Assembly (NCBI GenBank): GCA_913030825.1
Contig: CAJWCU010000015.1
Coordinates: forward strand, 1-64,000
Length of the DNA: 64,000 bases
DNA from: an uncultured Rhodospirillaceae bacterium
Lineage (GTDB): Bacteria; Pseudomonadota; Alphaproteobacteria; Rhodospirillales; Casp-alpha2
Direction of reading: 5' to 3'
Positions 59,527 through 64,000 of the stretch are shown piece by piece (position 1 is the first letter of the stretch; each line of letters opens with the position of its first letter). Both the position numbers and the translations under genes were made by a program. Under the pieces are notes generated by a model. That model searched no databases and was not told the DNA's origin. It was given only the letters and a program-made list of their open reading frames with translations.

Positions 59527-60723
59527 ATGCTGTCATTGGACGGTGTCCGCATTCTGGCCGTGGAACAATACGGTGCCGGGCCTTTCGGCACTCAGTTTCT
59601 GGCCGACGCCGGCGCCGAGGTCATCAAGATCGAGGCCCCGGCGACGCAGGGCGCCCCGGGCGGCGACTATGCCCGTGCCCTGGGTCCGCATTTCTTCGAG
59701 AACGGCGAAAGCCAGTTCTTCCATTCCTTCAACCGCAACAAGAAAAGCCTGACCCTGGACCTCAAGAAGCCCGAAGGTCAGGCCGTGTTCCGCGATCTGG
59801 TCAAGACGGCGGATGCCGTTGCGAGCAATTCACGGGGCGACGTCGCGGACCGGCTGGGCATCACCTATGAGCAGTTGAAGGACGTGAACGAGAAAATCGT
59901 CTGCGCCCATCTGTCGGCCTACGGCCGCACGGGCTCGCGGGCATCCTGGCCGGGGTTCGACTTCCTGATGCAGGCCGAGGCGGGGCATTTCTCGGTGACC
60001 GGCGAACCGGGCAGCCCGCCGACACGCCTGGGGCTTTCCGTGGTCGATCTGGCAACGGGCCTGGGACTCGCATTCGCGGTCGCTTCGGGCATCGTCGGCG
60101 CGCGGGCGACGGGCAAGGGTCAGGACCTGGATACGTCGCTGTTCCACATGGCGCATATGCTGAACGTCTATACGTCGACCTGGTATCTGAATTCCGGGCA
60201 TGTCCAGGGCCGCACGGCGCGGTCGGGGCATGCTTCGTTGGTGCCGTGCCAGCTGTACCGGACCAAGGACGGCTGGATTTACATCATGTGCAACAAGGAA
60301 AAGTTCTGGCCGGCGCTCTGCGATGCGATCGGCGAATCCGCCTGGGCGACGGACGAACGGTTCAAGACCTTCAAGGAACGGCTCGCCAACCGCGAACTTG
60401 TTCAGGAACTTTTGGACGAGCGGTTGAGCGAACGGAGCACCGACGACTGGCTCGAGGCTTTTTCCGGCGTCGTCCCGGCGGCGCCTGTCTACGACTTGGC
60501 GCAAGCATTGGAAAACCCGTTCGTCGCCGAACAGAACATCGTTCAGAGCCTCGAACTCGAAGGCCACGGCCAAATTCGCATGGTCGACACACCCGTCCGC
60601 TCGGCCACGCCGACCCCGGCCAAACCGGTCTCGGCGCTGGGTGAGGATACGGAAAAAATTCTCTCGGACCTTGGGTATGAAAAAAATCGTCTCGCCGAAT
60701 TGCGCAAAGCGGGGGTAATCTGA
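59527..60723 (+). CDS. Class III (CaiB/BaiF-type) CoA-transferase
   Basis: 398-residue CoA transferase of the family III type with LSAYGRTG, GFDFLMQAEAGHFSVTG and catalytic D174 in VVDLATG. It moves CoA between a donor CoA ester and the acid substrate, so it probably activates the operon's substrate. The ATG lies 2 bases after the stop of the acyl-CoA dehydrogenase. Confidence 0.93.
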   Translation: MLSLDGVRILAVEQYGAGPFGTQFLADAGAEVIKIEAPATQGAPGGDYARALGPHFFENGESQFFHSFNRNKKSLTLDLKKPEGQAVFRDLVKTADAVASNSRGDVADRLGITYEQLKDVNEKIVCAHLSAYGRTGSRASWPGFDFLMQAEAGHFSVTGEPGSPPTRLGLSVVDLATGLGLAFAVASGIVGARATGKGQDLDTSLFHMAHMLNVYTSTWYLNSGHVQGRTARSGHASLVPCQLYRTKDGWIYIMCNKEKFWPALCDAIGESAWATDERFKTFKERLANRELVQELLDERLSERSTDDWLEAFSGVVPAAPVYDLAQALENPFVAEQNIVQSLELEGHGQIRMVDTPVRSATPTPAKPVSALGEDTEKILSDLGYEKNRLAELRKAGVI

Positions 60724-60772
60724 TTTCTAAGGGGGCTAAGTCTGAAAAGAATACCAATGGGAGGATGCCACC

Positions 60773-62035
60773 TTGGGACAGACAATCAGTGAAAAGATCC
60801 TTGCCCGCGCTTCGGGTCAGGAAACCGTTAAACCTGGAGATATCGTAACCTGTCAGGTCGATCTGGCGATGGTTCACGACTCTTCAGGTCCGCGCACGTC
60901 GGGCAAGAAGCTGGACGAGCTGGGCGTTCCCGTCTGGGACATGAGCAAGCTGGTGGTCATCTCCGACCATTACGTCAACCTAGACGATGCCGCCGCCAAG
61001 AACGTGCAGGACATCTGCGACACCTGGTGCGAAACGCACAAGGTTCAGAATTTCATCCGTAACCAGGGCATCTGCCACATCGTTCTGCCGCAGGAAGGCC
61101 ACGTCAAACCGGGCATGTTCTGCGTCGGCGCCGACAGCCATTCGACCACCGCGGGGGCCTTCGGTGCCTTCATGGTCGGCGTCGGGGCGACGGAAATCAC
61201 CGGTGTCATGGCGACCGGCGAGATTTGGGCCCGCGTGCCCGAGAACGTCCGCATGGAAGTGACCGGCAACCTGAAGCCGGGCGTCGCAGGCAAGGATGTG
61301 ATCCTGAAGATCTGCGGCGACCACGGCATCATGGGCTTCGGCTATCAGGTCGTGGAATTTTGTGGCGAAGGCGTGACCAACATGTCCGCCCAGGATCGCA
61401 TGACCCTGACCAACATGGCGGCCGAGATCGGCGCCAAGACGGGGATCATCGCTCCGGACGCCAAGACGGTCGAATTGCTGGCCGCCTGGGGCGTCACCGG
61501 GATCGACCCGGCGGAATGGCAGTCGGACGCCGACGCGGTCTATGCCAAGCACATCAAGATCGACGGCGACGCCCTGGCGCCGCAGGTCGCGGCCCCGTCC
61601 AGCCCGGAAAACGCCGACGACGTCGGCAACTACAAAAACGTCAAGCTGAACCAGGCTTATCTTGGGGCCTGCACCGGCGCCAAGCTGGAAGACCTACGCA
61701 TGGCCGCCCAGGTCATGAAGGGCAAGAAGGTCGCTTCCGGCACCCGTTTCCTGGTCGCGCCTTCGACCGTAAAGATGCGTGAACTGGCCGCCGCTGAGGG
61801 CACGCTCGGTATTCTCGAAGAAGCCGGGGCGACGATCCTGCCGTCCGGTTGCGGCGGCTGCATCGGCCTGGGCGATGCCCGTCTGGCCGAGGACGCCGTC
61901 GGCATTTCCTCGACCAACCGCAACTTCGTCGGCCGGGCCGGGCCCGCTTCGTCGAAGCTTTATCTGGCCTCGCCGTTCACGGTTGCGGCTTCTGCCGTCG
62001 CCGGCGAGATCGCCGATCCGCGCGACATGATCTGA
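60773..62035 (+). CDS. 3-isopropylmalate dehydratase/homoaconitase-type large subunit (LeuC-like)
   Basis: 420-residue Fe-S hydratase large subunit with cluster ligands C300 (LGACTGAK), C360 and C363 (SGCGGCIG). The HacA/LeuC subgroup of ~420 residues acts on 3-isopropylmalate, citraconate, dimethylmaleate or homoaconitate. Placement with CoA-dependent genes rather than leuB/leuA suggests a catabolic rather than leucine-biosynthetic role. Starts at TTG 60773 with GGGAGG at 60759-60764. Pairs with the small-subunit gene 17 bases downstream. Confidence 0.9.
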   Translation: MGQTISEKILARASGQETVKPGDIVTCQVDLAMVHDSSGPRTSGKKLDELGVPVWDMSKLVVISDHYVNLDDAAAKNVQDICDTWCETHKVQNFIRNQGICHIVLPQEGHVKPGMFCVGADSHSTTAGAFGAFMVGVGATEITGVMATGEIWARVPENVRMEVTGNLKPGVAGKDVILKICGDHGIMGFGYQVVEFCGEGVTNMSAQDRMTLTNMAAEIGAKTGIIAPDAKTVELLAAWGVTGIDPAEWQSDADAVYAKHIKIDGDALAPQVAAPSSPENADDVGNYKNVKLNQAYLGACTGAKLEDLRMAAQVMKGKKVASGTRFLVAPSTVKMRELAAAEGTLGILEEAGATILPSGCGGCIGLGDARLAEDAVGISSTNRNFVGRAGPASSKLYLASPFTVAASAVAGEIADPRDMI

Positions 62036-62052
62036 ACGGGAGGAACAGAACA

Positions 62053-62550
62053 ATGATCCAGAAAGGCAATGCCTGGAAATACGGCTCCAACATCGACACC
62101 GACCTGCTGGCCCCGATTTCGGCGCTGACCGCCGCCAAACCGGAAGAGCAGTACGTTCAGTGCCTGCAGGACGTCGATCCCAACTTCGCCAAAAGCTGCC
62201 AGGTCGGAGACGTCTTCGTCGCCGAGGACAACCTGGGCATCGGATCGTCCCGCGAATGGGCACCGCAATACCTGAGGTCCTGCGGTATCCGGGTGATCCT
62301 GGCGAAATCCTTCGCCCGTATCTTCTACCGAAACTGCTTCAACCTGGCGGTGCCGGCCCTGGTCTGCACCGAGACGCATAAGATTTCCATGGGCGACGAA
62401 TTGGAAGTCGACATGGAAAAGGGCGAGGTCCGCAACCTGACCAAGGGTGAGACCTATGCCTGCGACACCGTCCCGGCGCACCTGATGGAGATGGTCAACG
62501 ACGGCGGCCTGATGGACCATCTGAAGAAGCGTTTTAAGAAGGCAAGCTGA
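62053..62550 (+). CDS. 3-isopropylmalate dehydratase/homoaconitase-type small subunit (LeuD-like)
   Basis: 165-residue small subunit with KYGSNIDTDLLAP, GIGSSREWAPQYLR and IFYRNCFNLAVP, the conserved LeuD blocks that carry the swivel domain contacts to substrate. It completes the active site of the LeuC-like large subunit. Length ~165 is the archaeal/HacB-type size rather than the ~200 of E. coli LeuD. GGGAGGAAC precedes the ATG. Confidence 0.9.
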   Translation: MIQKGNAWKYGSNIDTDLLAPISALTAAKPEEQYVQCLQDVDPNFAKSCQVGDVFVAEDNLGIGSSREWAPQYLRSCGIRVILAKSFARIFYRNCFNLAVPALVCTETHKISMGDELEVDMEKGEVRNLTKGETYACDTVPAHLMEMVNDGGLMDHLKKRFKKAS

Positions 62551-62552
62551 CC

Positions 62553-64000
62553 ATGAGCCAAGCCAAACGTTTGGACGCGGCAACGGTCCGCGAACGCATT
62601 CTCTCGGGCGACGAGATCGCCATTCTCGATCTGCGCGAGTGGGGCGTGTTCGGCGACGGCCATATGCTGTTCGCCATCAGCTGCCCCTTGAGTCATCTGG
62701 AAACCCGGATCGACGATTTCGTGCCGCGCCAGGACACGCCGCTCGTGCTTTGTTCGGAAGGGGCCGCCGACGCCCATCTGGTCGAACTCGGTGCCGAAAG
62801 GCTGATCGCCTGGGGCTACACCGATGTCGCCATTCTCGACGGCGGGCTCGACGGTTGGGAGAAGGCCGGGTTCGAGGTCTTCTCCGGCGTCAACGTGCCG
62901 TCCAAGGCGTTCGGTGAATTCGTCGAACATACCTACGACACGCCGCGCATCCCGCCCGAGGAAGTGAAGGCGATGATCGACCGGGGTGAGAACATGGTCA
63001 TTCTCGACAGCCGCCCCTGGTCCGAATATCACCAGATGAACATCCCCACGGGCGTCGATTGCCCGGGGGCCGAACTGGCGTATCGGGTGCACGACTTGGC
63101 GCCCGATCCGGAAACCACCGTGGTCGTCAACTGCGCCGGGCGCACACGCTCCATCATCGGGGCGCAGTCGCTGATCAACGCCGGTATCCCGAACAAGGTC
63201 GTGGCCTTGGAAAACGGCACCATGGGATGGCATCTGGCGGGGCTGACCCTAGAGTACGGCCAGGAACGGAATTTCCCCGACCTGTCCGAGAACGGCCGCG
63301 CCAAGGCCCGCGAGGTGGCCGACCGGGTCGCCAAACGCTTCGGCGTGCCGACATGTAGTCACGCCCAATTGGATGCTTGGCAGGCCGAGACGGGGCGGAC
63401 GACCTATCTGCTCGATGTGCGCAATCCGGACGAGTTCAAGGCCGGTCACCTGGCCGACAGCCGGCACGCGCCGGGCGGACAGTTGGTTCAAGCCTGGGAT
63501 AAATACATCGCCGTTCTGGGTGCGCGTATCGTCCTGGTCGACGACGACGGCGTGCGCGCCACGATGACGGCCAGCTGGCTGATCCAGATGGGCTGGACCG
63601 AGGTCTATGTGCTTGAGAAGGCGTTGGACGGCCAGCCCCTGGTTCGTGGCCCGCACCGGCCGCGCATCCACGGCCTGGACGCCGCCGCCGCCGAAACGGT
63701 CACGCCGGAAGGACTGGAGCGGATGATCGCCGACAAGGTCTGCGTCGTCATCGATCTGGCCGACAGCCTGACCTACCGCGACGGTCATATCCCGGGTGCA
63801 TGGTTCGCCGTGCGGGCGCGCCTGAAGGACTCGATCAAGAAAATCCCCGACGCCCGCTTCACGGTTCTCACGTCGCCCGATGGCGTGCTGGCGCAATTGG
63901 CCGCTCCTGAGTTGAAGGCCATGGGCCGGCGGGTCGCCGTCCTGGTCGACGGCACCGATGCCTGGAAGGCCGAGCGCCGGGAGCTTGAAAAAGGCTTCAC
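62553..64000 (+). CDS. Multi-domain rhodanese-like protein (3'-truncated by window end)
   Basis: Open for at least 482 residues and still open at the right edge. At least four rhodanese homology domains in tandem. Domain 1 (~1-115) has an active-site Cys in VLCSEGAADA, domain 2 (~125-245) has NCAGRTRS, domain 3 (~260-370) has VDDDGVRAT without Cys and domain 4 (~375 on) has LTSPDGVLA without Cys. The first two could carry sulfur; the others are probably structural. Arrays of rhodanese domains are seen in sulfurtransferases. ATG at 62553 is 2 bases after the LeuD-like stop, so the gene is part of the operon. Confidence 0.85.
   Translation, partial: MSQAKRLDAATVRERILSGDEIAILDLREWGVFGDGHMLFAISCPLSHLETRIDDFVPRQDTPLVLCSEGAADAHLVELGAERLIAWGYTDVAILDGGLDGWEKAGFEVFSGVNVPSKAFGEFVEHTYDTPRIPPEEVKAMIDRGENMVILDSRPWSEYHQMNIPTGVDCPGAELAYRVHDLAPDPETTVVVNCAGRTRSIIGAQSLINAGIPNKVVALENGTMGWHLAGLTLEYGQERNFPDLSENGRAKAREVADRVAKRFGVPTCSHAQLDAWQAETGRTTYLLDVRNPDEFKAGHLADSRHAPGGQLVQAWDKYIAVLGARIVLVDDDGVRATMTASWLIQMGWTEVYVLEKALDGQPLVRGPHRPRIHGLDAAAAETVTPEGLERMIADKVCVVIDLADSLTYRDGHIPGAWFAVRARLKDSIKKIPDARFTVLTSPDGVLAQLAAPELKAMGRRVAVLVDGTDAWKAERRELEKGF

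Noticed and set aside
1-64000. tRNA, rRNA, CRISPR arrays, insertion sequences, toxin-antitoxin or restriction systems
   Set aside because: Intergenic regions were read for cloverleaf-like ends, direct repeat arrays and transposase-like proteins; none was seen. The gaps are short and filled mostly by promoters and terminators.

Overview
The window looks like chromosomal DNA of a high-GC, free-living heterotroph of the Alphaproteobacteria, probably Rhodospirillales-like. The evidence is a C4-type 5-aminolevulinate synthase (HemA) that keeps the Rhodobacter active-site spacing, an FNR/FixK-type box in front of hemA, chemoreceptors, Amt/PII genes and a very large share of acyl-CoA and hydroxy-acid catabolism. 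The taxonomic call is inference. I see no rRNA, tRNA, CRISPR array, insertion sequence or origin. About 63 genes are supported, and the last one (a rhodanese-repeat protein) runs off the right edge.

Layout. 0-5.1 kb: Na+/solute symporter, hemA, creatininase-family hydrolase, phosphoesterase, DM13 protein. 5.1-14.7 kb: LacI regulator with an 18-bp operator facing a PhyH-type dioxygenase, then an acyl-CoA dehydrogenase, an ADP-forming acyl-CoA synthetase, RidA, a phosphodiesterase-like enzyme, a leaderless NMT1-like binding protein and an MFS carrier. 14.7-20.1 kb: Cache chemoreceptor and a compact module (monooxygenase, RraA-type aldolase, FMN hydroxy-acid dehydrogenase, 3-hydroxyisobutyrate-dehydrogenase-like enzyme, CMD protein) with a GTATAC-type operator at each of its promoters. 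20.3-28.9 kb: complete peptide-type ABC transporter, M81 hydrolase and CitE-like lyase. 29-33 kb: leftward operon with a degenerate SDR, LigK-like aldolase, LigJ-like hydratase, PaaG-like enoyl-CoA hydratase and GNAT. 33-36.2 kb: HAD hydrolase, then an accessory patch of small and secreted unknown proteins. 36.7-40.5 kb: soluble two-PAS chemoreceptor, STAS protein and an ATPase-REC-PP2C fusion. 40.6-48.9 kb: two orphan proteins, a DUF1328-like peptide, two PrpB-like lyases, two oxygenases, a diguanylate cyclase with a cysteine-less LOV-like domain, a hydroxy-acid dehydrogenase and an enoyl-CoA hydratase. 49-52.6 kb: amt-glnK, a hydroxypyruvate-isomerase-like protein and an alpha/beta hydrolase with a Cys nucleophile. 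52.6-64 kb: a divergent aconitase, LysR, and a rightward operon of MmgE/PrpD, MaoC, acyl-CoA dehydrogenase, CaiB transferase, a LeuCD-like hydratase and a multi-rhodanese protein.

How it fits together. The dominant theme is uptake of small organic or peptide-like substrates and breakdown through CoA esters, hydroxy and oxo acids, and C-C lyases that release pyruvate or similar products. Five copies of a near-identical palindrome (ATTGTATACAAT type, resembling GntR/FCD operators) sit in front of an acyl-CoA dehydrogenase, the two arms of the 16.6-20.1 kb module, a PrpB-like lyase and the aconitase. No GntR protein is encoded here, so an unlinked regulator probably ties these scattered loci into one regulon. 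The second system of note is the chemoreceptor/STAS/phosphatase-kinase operon at 36.7-40.5 kb, which joins chemotaxis-type signalling to partner switching.
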